From an uncultured Mobiluncus sp. (GTDB taxonomy: Bacteria > Actinomycetota > Actinomycetes > Actinomycetales > Actinomycetaceae): 64,000 nucleotides of DNA. Position numbers and translations under genes: made by a program. The notes beneath the pieces were generated by a model that had not been told where the DNA came from, did no database searches, and saw only the letters and a list, made by a program, of their open reading frames with translations. Of this stretch, positions 52,509 to 61,898 are shown in pieces (position 1 is the stretch's first letter; each line of letters begins with the position of its first letter). The stretch covers positions 124,001-188,000 of the forward strand of contig NZ_CABTWO010000001.1 of the NCBI RefSeq assembly GCF_902488535.1, read 5' to 3'.

Positions 52509-53722
52509 CAATTTGCACAAAACTTTGGTTTGGGGTCGGGGAGTTTTGCCCCGCAGTTCGAGCAAAAGCCTCCGGCGCCCCCAGCTGGGGCCGCCGGCTG
52601 CGGTTTACCGCAGTTAGAACAGAACTTGCCGGTGTTTTGCGCCCCGCAATCGCAAGCCCAAGCCGCACCGGCCGCACCCGCAGCACCCGCCGCCCCGGCC
52701 TGCTGAGCCTGCTGCGCCGCCTGCTGCTGCATCTGCGCCTGGTTCGAAGCCGAAGCCGCCCCCATGAAACCGCCGCCGGCCTGCATCCCCATGCCGACAC
52801 CCATCATGGCCATACCCGCGCCCGCCGGGTTCGACCCGGCGTTCTCGATACCGCGCGCCACGGAGCCTTGCACAAACCCCTCGCGAATCGTGGGATCTTG
52901 AAGCATCGCGCCCTGATTGCGCATATCAATCATCTTGCGCGACTGTTCATCGTAAGAAATCGAAGCAATACCAACGGCCTGAACCTCGATACCGCGCTGT
53001 TGCAGCCACTCGGCGTCCAAAGCGTCGCGCATATACTTCGACAGCTCGCTCATCTTGGAGGTGACCTGGGAAATGCGGATTCCGTCCACGCTCATCTGGT
53101 TGATGGAAACCTGCAACGCCTCCAGGAACTCGTTTTGGTACTGTTCCTTAATCTCATCGATATGCACGTGCGTGGCATCACGCGGAATCGCCTCAGCATA
53201 GAACTTCAACGGGTCGACAATGCGAATGGAATAGGTGCCGTGAGCCCGCAGGAACAGCTCGGCGTTATAGAAATTATCAAAGTATTGCACCGGGTTAGGA
53301 GTACCGAACTTAATACCCTTAATCTCCTGCAGATTGACGTAAAAAGCCTGTTGCGCCCCGGAAGGAGTGCCGCCGAACTTAAAACGATTCCAAGTCTCTT
53401 TCAGCGCATCGCCCAAGCTCCCGGTAAACAGCGACGGCGCCGAACCGGAGTTAAACGTGTACGCGCCCGGCTCGGTGGAAAAGTCCACAATCTTGCCCGA
53501 ATCAGTAACCAGCAACGCTTGACGGTCATAAACCAGCAGCTTAGAGCCGTCAGTGATGATGTCCTCGGAGCCGCGCTTGTTAGACCCGCGCCCGCCTTGG
53601 CGCATCTGGGCACCCTTGGTAAAGACGATACCTTCCCCCATGTCTTGTGCGGCGATGGCATCCACCCACTGATCCGCTAAAGTCCCGCCGATAGCGCCTG
53701 CTGCCGCCTGAATCAAGCCCAT
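52487..53722 (-). CDS. SPFH/band-7 protein with C-terminal zinc ribbons (YdjI-like, virion-core type)
   Basis: 411 residues. The SPFH region covers about 30-290 (LLVYDRQALLVTDSGKIVDF, YNAELFLRAHGTYSIRIVDPLKFY, EFLEALQVSINQMSVDGIRIS and LQQRGIEVQAVGIASISYDEQSRKM). A Gly/Ala/Gln-rich linker leads to three CxxC-type zinc ribbons (CDCGAQNTGKFCSNCG, FCSNCGAKLP and FCANCGNALLG). B. subtilis YdjI, a relative, is part of a membrane-stress system. It diverges from a DUF4428 protein that also ends in a zinc ribbon; such pairs recur in bacteria and probably interact. Start ATG has AGGAG upstream. Confidence 0.88.
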   Translation of the reverse strand: MGLIQAAAGAIGGTLADQWVDAIAAQDMGEGIVFTKGAQMRQGGRGSNKRGSEDIITDGSKLLVYDRQALLVTDSGKIVDFSTEPGAYTFNSGSAPSLFTGSLGDALKETWNRFKFGGTPSGAQQAFYVNLQEIKGIKFGTPNPVQYFDNFYNAELFLRAHGTYSIRIVDPLKFYAEAIPRDATHVHIDEIKEQYQNEFLEALQVSINQMSVDGIRISQVTSKMSELSKYMRDALDAEWLQQRGIEVQAVGIASISYDEQSRKMIDMRNQGAMLQDPTIREGFVQGSVARGIENAGSNPAGAGMAMMGVGMGMQAGGGFMGAASASNQAQMQQQAAQQAQQAGAAGAAGAAGAAWACDCGAQNTGKFCSNCGKPQPAAPAGGAGGFCSNCGAKLPDPKPKFCANCGNALLG

Positions 53723-53823
53723 GTTTTCCTCCTAATGTCGGTGTTTTCAACAGTCCACTCGGGTCGCCTCGCTGACTACCCGGCTGATTCGTCTCCAGCT
53801 TTCACTAAAAATCTAGATGATTT

Positions 53824-53934
53824 AACACCCAAAAGGGTGAAAACTCAGCTGGGTTTGTGTCGACCGGGCATTTTTCGGGAAAGCGTGAACGATCACAAGG
53901 GTGGTGCGTCCGGGTTTTCACCCATTTGGGTGTT
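53824..53934. promoter_or_regulatory. Two matching palindromic operators in the SPFH/DUF4428 divergent promoter
   Basis: The 21-bp segments 53824-53844 and 53914-53934 are reverse complements with a single mismatch, and each holds its own palindrome: CACCC-AAAA-GGGTG and CACCC-ATTT-GGGTG. The centres are 90 bp apart, between the two start codons. A shared repressor is likely. Confidence 0.6.
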
Positions 53935-54007
53935 CGTTTTGGGCGGGGGCGCTGAAAACATAGGGGTGGAAAACCCCGCAGTGGGAGTCAATACCAAGGA
54001 GGAAATC

Positions 54008-55120
54008 ATGGGTTTATTTGATGCAAAAGAATGCGCGCTGTGTTCTCAAAAGGCCGGAATGCTCACCAAACAAAAGCTGCAAGACGGCTTTCTGTGCGGG
54101 GATTGCAAGAAAAAACTCTCCGACTTGTCCTCGGGGTGGAAGCAACGCACCGTCGCGGACGTGAATGAACACCTGGCGCTGCGCGAGGCGAACAAAGAAC
54201 GTTCCGCCCAGTTCCAAGTCACTCGCTCGATTGGGACCGGAGGTTGCCTGGAACTTGACGACACCCACGGCTGGTTTCGGTTTAAGATCGGACGCGACTA
54301 CAAGCAGGGCAACGCCCAAGTGTTTGCCTTTAACGAACTGGGAAATTTCTATGCGGAAATTCATTACGATTCCATCGCAGACGATGAGGACGACGACGGT
54401 ATCCCCGACCAGTATGATCGCGATTCCTCGGGTTCACGCCGCAGCGGCATGGGAATGATGGGGGCGATGGGCGGTGAACTGAACTCCCAATCAGCCAATA
54501 TGTTCGTCAATGGTTCGGGAATGGCTCAGTATTTCCGTTCCGTCGGCAATCAGATCAACGACGCGGGGATGCCTTCCGAAGTCACGGAAATCACCATGGT
54601 GGTGGGCACCACCAACCGTTTCTGGCCAGAAGTGCGGTTGCGCGGCTCGTTCTTTGGGGCCGGTAACGATATGCAAAAGTTGCAAGAAGCTCAGCAGACT
54701 ATTCAGGCCCTCGCCCAGCTCCGCGCCGGTGCTGGCGGCATGGGGGCTCCGATGGGTCAGCCGGGTATGATGGGCCAGCCCATGGGGACGATGCAGCCTG
54801 GTATGCAGCCGGGCATGATGGGCCAGCCTATGGGTCAGCCGGGCATGGCTCCTATGGCTGGGGGCATGATGGCCGGCGGCATGGGTATGCCTCAGCAAGG
54901 TATGCCACAACCAGGTATGGCGCAGCCGGGGATGCCCCAGCCCGGGATGCCCGGTGCTATGCCGATGCCCCAGCCCCAGATGGGGACAGTTCCCTCGCAG
55001 GGTATGGGTGCTCAGATGGGCGGGGCACCAGCTCAGAGTGCGCATCCGACAAACTGCCCCGCCTGTAATGCCCCGGTGGACGGGCAATTCTGCGGCAGCT
55101 GTGGCACCAAAGTCTATTGA
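54008..55120 (+). CDS. DUF4428 zinc-finger protein with Met/Gly/Pro/Gln-rich tail
   Basis: 370 residues from ATG 54008, with a perfect AAGGAGG; upstream frame is promoter. N-terminal DUF4428 zinc finger (CALCSQKAGMLTKQKLQDGFLCGDCKKKL), then a beta-rich middle (GWFRFKIGRDYKQGNAQVFAFNELG, PSEVTEITMVVGTTNRFWPEVRL) and a long repeat of PGM, GQP and MPQ units (about 245-340). The last 30 residues form a zinc ribbon (CPACNAPVDGQFCGSCG). Function is unknown; the divergent SPFH gene with similar ribbons suggests a common complex at the membrane. A terminator follows. Confidence 0.8.
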   Translation: MGLFDAKECALCSQKAGMLTKQKLQDGFLCGDCKKKLSDLSSGWKQRTVADVNEHLALREANKERSAQFQVTRSIGTGGCLELDDTHGWFRFKIGRDYKQGNAQVFAFNELGNFYAEIHYDSIADDEDDDGIPDQYDRDSSGSRRSGMGMMGAMGGELNSQSANMFVNGSGMAQYFRSVGNQINDAGMPSEVTEITMVVGTTNRFWPEVRLRGSFFGAGNDMQKLQEAQQTIQALAQLRAGAGGMGAPMGQPGMMGQPMGTMQPGMQPGMMGQPMGQPGMAPMAGGMMAGGMGMPQQGMPQPGMAQPGMPQPGMPGAMPMPQPQMGTVPSQGMGAQMGGAPAQSAHPTNCPACNAPVDGQFCGSCGTKVY

Positions 55121-55193
55121 AAACCCCAAACAGGGCGCCAGCCCATTGAAATCCCAGATGCGCAGCGAACCTATGGAGTGAGGTTCGTACATT

Positions 55194-55231
55194 CAGCGGG
55201 GGTCTCCATGAGGAGGCCCCCGCTGGTTTTC
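55194..55231 (+). terminator. Terminator after the DUF4428 gene
   Basis: AGCGGGGGTC and GGCCCCCGCT form a stem with a 10-nt loop, followed by GGTTTT. Confidence 0.8.
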
Positions 55232-55729
55232 CCGGCAAACTCCGGATCAGACACTTCCTTTTACGTAGCGGTGAATGTGATTGCCACAACTCCCGGCTTT
55301 GCTGAGGTTTTGTTCTGGCATAAGTCCGGGTGGTGAGGTTGCCAGAGTGACTCTCCTTGCATAGCCGGACACGCCGAAATAGGGCGAGTACTCAGCTTTT
55401 TACTCAGCCTTTACTCATAGACAATCCGCGTTAGTATGAATCCTGTGAGACATTCAGCATTTATTCATAAATAATTTCGACTTTTTCAAATCTATTAACT
55501 GGATTAACTCAGATTAGATATTATTTGTCACCTGAAATGTTTTCTCCATAGAGAGTATGTTAGGACATTTGAACTTTATCTAAATGCCGACTTTTCCGCG
55601 CTATTTCAATGTTTCATACCAATGATTTAAATTTTCTTAAAAAAGGCATTCGGTTTCTTGAATATAACAAATACCATATTAAGCAAAGCGATTTTCAATC
55701 TGTCACCTATTTAACACGGAGGTTTACAA
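55232..55729. other. AT-rich non-coding region before the giant surface protein gene
   Basis: About 500 bp with no credible gene, very AT-rich from 55440 on. It probably holds a promoter far upstream and a long 5' leader. It includes the TACTCA repeats listed next and an imperfect inverted repeat near 55657-55683 (CTTGAATAT/ATATTAAG). Confidence 0.6.
55389..55440 (+). promoter_or_regulatory. Three helically phased TACTCA repeats and candidate -10
   Basis: TACTCA at 55389, 55401 and 55412, 12 and 11 bp apart, all on one strand, followed about 18 bp later by TATGAA (55435-55440). The layout suits an activator of response-regulator type. The leader to ATG 55730 would be about 285 nt. Confidence 0.4.
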
Positions 55730-58700
55730 ATGGGTCGTTCAGCTACGAGAAGTGTTACCCGAGGGGTAACACACACAAAGAAGGGCATATCCGTATTTAG
55801 TGCAGTCGCTCTCGGTCTGGGTGCAGTAGTAGCACTCAACATGGCTGCTCAAGCCGATTACGCCAAACCTGGCACTACCGTTGCTACTGCCATCAATGCC
55901 GATGCTATTGAAGGCAATGGTCCCTGGCCCCTAAAAAGTTGGGGTGGCATCGAAGCTACCTCCAGTACTACGGATAGTGCCGGCGGGGCTAGAGTCTCTG
56001 GTTACGCGGTGATTATGGATAAGTCCACCAATGCGGTGAACAATGGTGGAAACACCGCCGTACCTGCTGGAACCAAGATTTATATGCGGTGGCAGGACAC
56101 GGATGGTCAAGTCTCACCCATTTACTACGCCACCACGCACAACAATTACACCAGCGCCGCCGACGGCGCTTATGCCTTCAGCGTGCCCAAGTGGACTGAC
56201 TCCGCGGGTAAAGATCACGTAATGCTTCCGGGTGCGGCGAAACGACCCAAGATTAAGGTGTGGTTTGAACCTTTCAATGACCCGATTACCGGCGAACAGG
56301 TCGTCATGGTTCGTGATGCCAGCGCTGGTCCTAGTGGTAACCCGCGGGTGATGGGTGATTATGACAAAAAAACGCGCGTAACCGGGGCGGGTGCGCAATA
56401 TGTGGATTTGCAGTACTTCAGCAACGTGACCCTGTTTGGCTACCAGATGCCAGCCGAATATATGATTGCTCCCCCGGAGCGGCAAACGGTTAGCCACACG
56501 ACTTATAAGGAGCGGGGTAAGTCCACGGATTACATTCAAGGCCGGGTCTGGCTGGAAATGCAAGGTTCTCCGGTAGGTTCTGGACCAGCCTATGACGGGA
56601 ATGACACCCTTGCTGTTGGCTACAAGGTCGTTTTCTCCGTGCTGACCCCGGAATGCGCCATCAAAGCTCAACAGAGCGATACGAAAGCCGGCTCGGACAA
56701 CATTGCGCGGGTGAAAGCCGCGAAAGACTTGGTCACCGCAAATCCGAGCTGTATCCAGGAAACGACCACCGCCACGGTAGACAATGACGGATACTATGTC
56801 GCCCAGTTCTCTAAGGATACTTTCCGGCTTAAGAAGGTAGTGGTCGACGGTAAGACGTACTTAGCCAGTGACGCGCAGCGCAACTATGTCTACGGTTATG
56901 TGACCGATACGAAGGGCTCCGTCATGCCGGCATACTCTGCGTTTACCGACAACGCTTGGAACGCCCCGAACGAGTTTGCCGCCGCGATCCCATCAGCTCC
57001 GCCGGGCTTCAACCTCACTCACTGGTACAACACCCACTTCGCGGTCACACCGTACTACAACGTGGGTATCAACCTGGACAAGTACGTGGCGAACAAGGTC
57101 GGAGAAACAGTAACTGCTTTCGCCACCGGTAAGTCCGTCCACCCTGGCGGCTCCAAAGTCGTGTGGACTGATCCCGCCGGTAAAGTAGTCAAAACTTGTG
57201 ACGGCGTGGAACCCGGTTCCGGCAGCTGTGCTATGGAAGTTCCTGCTGATGCGGTTGACGGCACCGCCTACACCGCGTCGCTGTACTTGGGCGACACGTT
57301 GATGGCGATGGATTCTTTTGAATTCGTAGAGCCGGAAAAGGTCGCGCCGAGCTTCACCGCAGAGGCGCCGGAAATTACGGGCGTCATTAATGAGCTCATC
57401 GAGGAAAAGGTCGTTCCTCTCGATAATCCTGATGGTTTCGAAGTGTCTTGTACCGCTACGGGCTTAGCCAAGGGACTGCAAATTTTCTATAACGCAGAAA
57501 AGGGTGGCTGTGTCATCTCGGGCGTGCCTGAAGAACTGAAAGACGTCGACAGCACCTATATCGTCAGCGCCACGTGGCTGGATAAGGCCGGTAAAGACAC
57601 TACCGTCACGGCTGAGGGCAAGATTAACATCACCAAACCCGGTGATGATGATCACGACGGTGTCAACAACCACGATGACAAGTGCCCTAACACCCCGAAA
57701 GATGCGGTAGTAGACGCTGATGGGTGCGCTATTGCGCCTACCATCAACGATCCGCAGGGCAAGGGATTCGCGGTAACCGGTATTAAAGGTGAACCCATCA
57801 CACCGGTGATTATTCCTGTGAATAATACCGGCAATCTGACCATCACCAGCTGTGAAGCGGATACCTACACCGGTGGGGACACCCTTCCGACTGAAACCGC
57901 GAAGACCAGCGAACCCGCCAGTGCCGGCAAAGAACCTGCGGGCAGCACTGCGCCCAGCGAGCCTGCCGAATCTAGTGAGGAATCAAGCTCAGAGGCGACC
58001 CAGAGTGCACCCGAACCTGCCCCGGCGGTAGAACCGGTTACTCCGGCGTCCGGTCAAGGTGTGGGCGTGTTCGCTGAGCCTAAGGAAAGCACGGTTGCTG
58101 GATTGCCGAAGGGCTTAAAGGTGGAATGGGATCAGGATCAAAGTGCCTGCGTTATCTCCGGTACCACCGATGTGGCGCTGGACACCCCCATCAACGCCAC
58201 CGTCTATGTCAAGTACAACGCAGACAAGCGCGCTGACGCGACCCCAGGCACTTCTGAAGAAGAACTTAAGGTTGACGGGACCGTGTTTATTCACGACCGA
58301 GGTCTGGACGACGATGACAACGATGGTGTGTTGAACAAGGACGATGCCTGCGCTAATACGCCTACGGACACTGCGGTGGACGAAAAGGGTTGTGCCAAGG
58401 CTCCGGTGGTCACCAAGGTTCCGCTGATTGAGGGGACGGTCGGCACGGAAATTACTCCGATTACCGTTCCTGTGGCTAACGACGGCAACAACACCATCGT
58501 CTCGTGTGAGGCTACCGGTCTGGTGGCTGGTTTGAAGATTGCTTGGGACGAAACCGCCAAGGCGTGCGTGATTTCCGGCACTCCGACCGAACCGACCGCG
58601 GGAACCGACCCGGTGGAAGTCAACGTCAGCGTGAAGTATGACTCCCCGGATAACAAGGCGTCCGAACCGAAAGACAGCGCTTCAACCTCCGGTCAACAAA

Positions 58701-61597
58701 TCGTCAAGTATGGCGATGCGGACGGCGATGGTGTGCCCGACAATGTGGACAAGTGCACGGGAACTCCTGCCGGAGCCAAGGTCAACCCCGATACGGGTTG
58801 TACTGTCGCTCCCGAAGTCGGTTCCTTCCCGAAGGTAGTTGGAACTGTGGGTGAAGAAATCGTCCCGGTCAAGGTTCCGGTGGCTAACCCCGGTCAGGCA
58901 ACCGATTTGGTTTGCCACGCCACGGGCTTGGCGGCAGGGCTAAAGATTGATTACGTGGCGTCAGAACACTCCTGCGTCATATCGGGCACCCCCACCGCGA
59001 AAGCTACGGGCAAGGTCGAGGTGACCGTAACCTATAACCCGGTCGATGATGGCACCAATGACAGTAAGGTCACTGATCCGGTCAAGGGAGAAATCGCTAT
59101 TGTGCCTCCCCAGCCCGGTGACGAGGACGGCGACGGCGTAACTGATGACATCGACAAGTGCCCCGGCACCCCCAGCGGCACCTTGGTCTATCCGGCAGAC
59201 AGCACCGACCCGAATAAACAGCCGGGCTGCGAGGTTGTTCCGGACCCGATTACACCGGCAGAGCCTTCCACACCGATAGAGCCTCCCGCACCTAAAGACA
59301 GTGACAATGACGGCGTAAACGATGACAACGATGCTTGCCCGGATACGCCAACCGGTACCAAGGTTGACGCGAAGGGCTGTGCTGTAGCTCCGACCGTGGG
59401 AACCGTCCCTGCTATTGAAGGCGAAACGGATCAGGCTATTACGCCTGTGGTGATTCCGGTAGATAACCCGAACCACACCCAGTTCGCCTGCTCTGCCACC
59501 GGTTTGGCGCAAGGTCTGAGTATCGCGGTGTCTGCCGATGGCAAGTCTTGCGAAATCACCGGTACACCTACCGATCCGATCAGCGGGAAAGTCACCGTGA
59601 CGGTAACCTATGAGCCCGTCGATAACGGCTCGACCGGTAGCGATTCTCAGGACGGCGACATTAACATCACGAAGCCGGCTCCCTCGGATGACGATGGGGA
59701 TGGCTACAGCAATGATGTGGATAAGTGTGCGGGAACTCCCGCTGGCGCCAAGGTCGACGAGAAGGGCTGTTCCGTAGCCCCGGTTATCTCCGGTGTTGTC
59801 GATATTAATGGTGAGGTTGGTAAACCTATCAGCGATGTCACCGTGACAGTGGATAATCCGGGTCTGACTGTCCTGAACAACTGCAAAGCCAAAGGTCTGC
59901 CGGCAGGACTAGGGGTGGCGTGGAACGCTGAGCACACTGCGTGCGTCATCTCCGGTACGCCTACCGAAAAGGTTGACGGCAAGTACACCGTAGGCGTGGT
60001 TTACAACCCGGTTGACGACGGCAAGAACGGCGACTTGTACGCCTCTGGTGCAGCCAAGGTCATCATCAGCGATAAAGATGGCGACAATGATGGCGTTCCC
60101 AACAGCAAGGATAAGTGTGCCGACACTCCTGCTAAAGCCAAGGTCGACGCTGATGGCTGTACCGTGAAACCTCAGGTGGATACGGTTCCTAATGTGAACG
60201 GTGAAATCGACAAACCTATCAAGGATGTTGTGGTTCCCATCAGTAATGAGGGCCAAAACAAGATTCTGGAGTGCAAAGCTGCGGGCTTGCCCAACGGTTT
60301 GAAGATTGCGCTGAACGCAGAGGGCACGGCGTGCGTCATCTCGGGCACCCCCACGGAGGAAGCCTCCAACAAGGTGACTGTCGAGGTCGTCTATGACCCG
60401 GTCGATGACGGTAGCGACACTACCGGCACCGTCAAGGGTGAGGGCGACGTGAGCATTGTCGACTCCGATAAGGATAAGGACGGTGTGGACGACAGTGTCG
60501 ACCAGTGCCGCAACACTCCTGCAGGAGCTAAGGTCGATAAGAAAACCGGCTGCTCGGTAGCTCCGCGCTTGGGAGATGCTACCGCTATTACCGGTAAGGT
60601 TGGCGAGCCGATTGCGGAAATCACCGTATCGGTGGCTAACGACGGCAAGGCTGCTCTGGGTCAGTGCCAGGCAACCGGCCTGCCGAAGGGTGTGACTATC
60701 AAGTGGAACGATGTCAACAACAAGACAGCCTGTGTCATCTCCGGTACTCCGACTGAGGAAGCGGGCGGGGAATACGCCGTCACCGTGACCTACAACGCGG
60801 TTGATGACGGAACCAAGGAATACAAGCAGGCTCCGGCGGCAAAGAACACCATCAATATCGCGAAACCTGAACCGAAGGATAGCGATGGCGACGGCATCAA
60901 CGATGACCTCGACAAGTGCCCCAACACACCTGGCGGTACAAAAGTCGACCAGAACGGCTGCTCTGTGAAGCCGAGCATTCCTGCCGACCTGCCGGAAATC
61001 AAGGGTCAGGTGAACCAGGAGATTGACCCGGTGGTCATTACCGTCACCAACGATGGCGGAGCAGAAATCCTGTCCTGCAAGGCTCAGGGCTTGCCCAAGG
61101 GCTTGACCATTGCCTACGACCCGATGAAGAAGGCGTGCGTCATCTCCGGTACTCCCACCGAGCCGACCGAAAAGGCGGATTACACCGTGACCGTAACCTA
61201 TGACCCACAGGACGACGGCAAGGACGAGCCGGCGACCGTGAAGGGCAAGGGTAGTGCGACCATCAAACCGGCACCGAGACCGGGCGGATCTGGTGGAAGC
61301 ATCGGATTCATCGAGCCAGGTGACCGACTGCCTGACCCTGACAACCCTGTGATTGCCGGAGTCACGGATACACCCAAGGCGGGTGTTGCCGAGCCCGGTA
61401 AGCCTCCGGTGGCTGGTGTGAACGAAGCGCCGCGCACGATTGCTCCGCTGACGGTGACGAGTCAGCCGCGTCTGCCGCAGGCTCTGGCACGTACCGGTGC
61501 GATTGCAATCCCGGTACTCCTCGGGGCAGCGTTGGTGATGATTGCCGGTGGTTTGATGTTCGTTCGTCAAGGCCGCCGCGAGGAAAAGAAACACTGA
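55730..61597 (+). CDS. Giant cell-wall-anchored protein: putative-Ig and thrombospondin-3-like calcium repeats, LAxTG anchor
   Basis: 1955 residues; ATG with GGAGG 7 nt upstream. A long signal peptide (GISVFSAVALGLGAVVALNMAAQA) precedes a unique domain (about 45-540). From about 545 on, ten putative-Ig (He_PIG) units, each with GLxxGLxIxx and CVISGTPTE, alternate with nine calcium-binding repeats of the pattern DxDxDGVxDxxDxCPxTPxGxxVDxxGC. An acidic Ser/Glu/Pro insert lies near 720-780. The C-terminus has L1919-A-R-T-G, a hydrophobic helix and a basic tail (RQGRREEKKH), fitting a class E sortase signal. It is probably a long calcium-stiffened adhesin on the cell surface. Confidence 0.88.
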   Translation: MGRSATRSVTRGVTHTKKGISVFSAVALGLGAVVALNMAAQADYAKPGTTVATAINADAIEGNGPWPLKSWGGIEATSSTTDSAGGARVSGYAVIMDKSTNAVNNGGNTAVPAGTKIYMRWQDTDGQVSPIYYATTHNNYTSAADGAYAFSVPKWTDSAGKDHVMLPGAAKRPKIKVWFEPFNDPITGEQVVMVRDASAGPSGNPRVMGDYDKKTRVTGAGAQYVDLQYFSNVTLFGYQMPAEYMIAPPERQTVSHTTYKERGKSTDYIQGRVWLEMQGSPVGSGPAYDGNDTLAVGYKVVFSVLTPECAIKAQQSDTKAGSDNIARVKAAKDLVTANPSCIQETTTATVDNDGYYVAQFSKDTFRLKKVVVDGKTYLASDAQRNYVYGYVTDTKGSVMPAYSAFTDNAWNAPNEFAAAIPSAPPGFNLTHWYNTHFAVTPYYNVGINLDKYVANKVGETVTAFATGKSVHPGGSKVVWTDPAGKVVKTCDGVEPGSGSCAMEVPADAVDGTAYTASLYLGDTLMAMDSFEFVEPEKVAPSFTAEAPEITGVINELIEEKVVPLDNPDGFEVSCTATGLAKGLQIFYNAEKGGCVISGVPEELKDVDSTYIVSATWLDKAGKDTTVTAEGKINITKPGDDDHDGVNNHDDKCPNTPKDAVVDADGCAIAPTINDPQGKGFAVTGIKGEPITPVIIPVNNTGNLTITSCEADTYTGGDTLPTETAKTSEPASAGKEPAGSTAPSEPAESSEESSSEATQSAPEPAPAVEPVTPASGQGVGVFAEPKESTVAGLPKGLKVEWDQDQSACVISGTTDVALDTPINATVYVKYNADKRADATPGTSEEELKVDGTVFIHDRGLDDDDNDGVLNKDDACANTPTDTAVDEKGCAKAPVVTKVPLIEGTVGTEITPITVPVANDGNNTIVSCEATGLVAGLKIAWDETAKACVISGTPTEPTAGTDPVEVNVSVKYDSPDNKASEPKDSASTSGQQIVKYGDADGDGVPDNVDKCTGTPAGAKVNPDTGCTVAPEVGSFPKVVGTVGEEIVPVKVPVANPGQATDLVCHATGLAAGLKIDYVASEHSCVISGTPTAKATGKVEVTVTYNPVDDGTNDSKVTDPVKGEIAIVPPQPGDEDGDGVTDDIDKCPGTPSGTLVYPADSTDPNKQPGCEVVPDPITPAEPSTPIEPPAPKDSDNDGVNDDNDACPDTPTGTKVDAKGCAVAPTVGTVPAIEGETDQAITPVVIPVDNPNHTQFACSATGLAQGLSIAVSADGKSCEITGTPTDPISGKVTVTVTYEPVDNGSTGSDSQDGDINITKPAPSDDDGDGYSNDVDKCAGTPAGAKVDEKGCSVAPVISGVVDINGEVGKPISDVTVTVDNPGLTVLNNCKAKGLPAGLGVAWNAEHTACVISGTPTEKVDGKYTVGVVYNPVDDGKNGDLYASGAAKVIISDKDGDNDGVPNSKDKCADTPAKAKVDADGCTVKPQVDTVPNVNGEIDKPIKDVVVPISNEGQNKILECKAAGLPNGLKIALNAEGTACVISGTPTEEASNKVTVEVVYDPVDDGSDTTGTVKGEGDVSIVDSDKDKDGVDDSVDQCRNTPAGAKVDKKTGCSVAPRLGDATAITGKVGEPIAEITVSVANDGKAALGQCQATGLPKGVTIKWNDVNNKTACVISGTPTEEAGGEYAVTVTYNAVDDGTKEYKQAPAAKNTINIAKPEPKDSDGDGINDDLDKCPNTPGGTKVDQNGCSVKPSIPADLPEIKGQVNQEIDPVVITVTNDGGAEILSCKAQGLPKGLTIAYDPMKKACVISGTPTEPTEKADYTVTVTYDPQDDGKDEPATVKGKGSATIKPAPRPGGSGGSIGFIEPGDRLPDPDNPVIAGVTDTPKAGVAEPGKPPVAGVNEAPRTIAPLTVTSQPRLPQALARTGAIAIPVLLGAALVMIAGGLMFVRQGRREEKKH

Positions 61598-61692
61598 GGA
61601 TTCTCAGGGCTGATTCGGGATCTCCCTCTCAGGCGTTTGCTGCGGAGGGAACCCCCGACCCCCTGGTTTGACCAGGAGTATTAACTGAATAT

Positions 61693-61740
61693 GTCCCCGG
61701 TTCGCCGCGTTTGCGGTGGGCCGGGGACTGTTGATTTTTA
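61693..61740 (+). terminator. Terminator after the giant surface protein gene
   Basis: GTCCCCGG pairs with CCGGGGAC, with an inner CGCCGC/GCGGTG extension, then TTGATTTTTA. Confidence 0.75.
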
Positions 61741-61898
61741 GGGTGCGCAGTCACAGTTGCGGGTGCGGTAGGGGGAGTCCGCCCTGGTTTGGCTGGGGTT
61801 TCGTTTTTCGGGGCCATCTCGGGGTATAAATTCGTGATTCTGAGCGTGGACTTTGCTGCTGAGAGCTACACTTAATCACAAAGAGGGGGAAACCGACC

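Noticed and set aside
57300..61300. Possible CRISPR array in the regular repeats
   Set aside because: The period of about 375 bp, the open reading frame and diverged repeat copies show a repetitive protein, not short repeats with unique spacers.
59909..61594. 561-codon minus-strand frame opposite the giant surface-protein gene
   Set aside because: Its repeats only reflect the repeats of the plus-strand gene, which has signal peptide, domains and anchor.
61629..61817. 62-codon minus-strand frame between the surface gene and the HemE-like gene
   Set aside because: Low complexity, overlaps a terminator and lacks a ribosome binding site.
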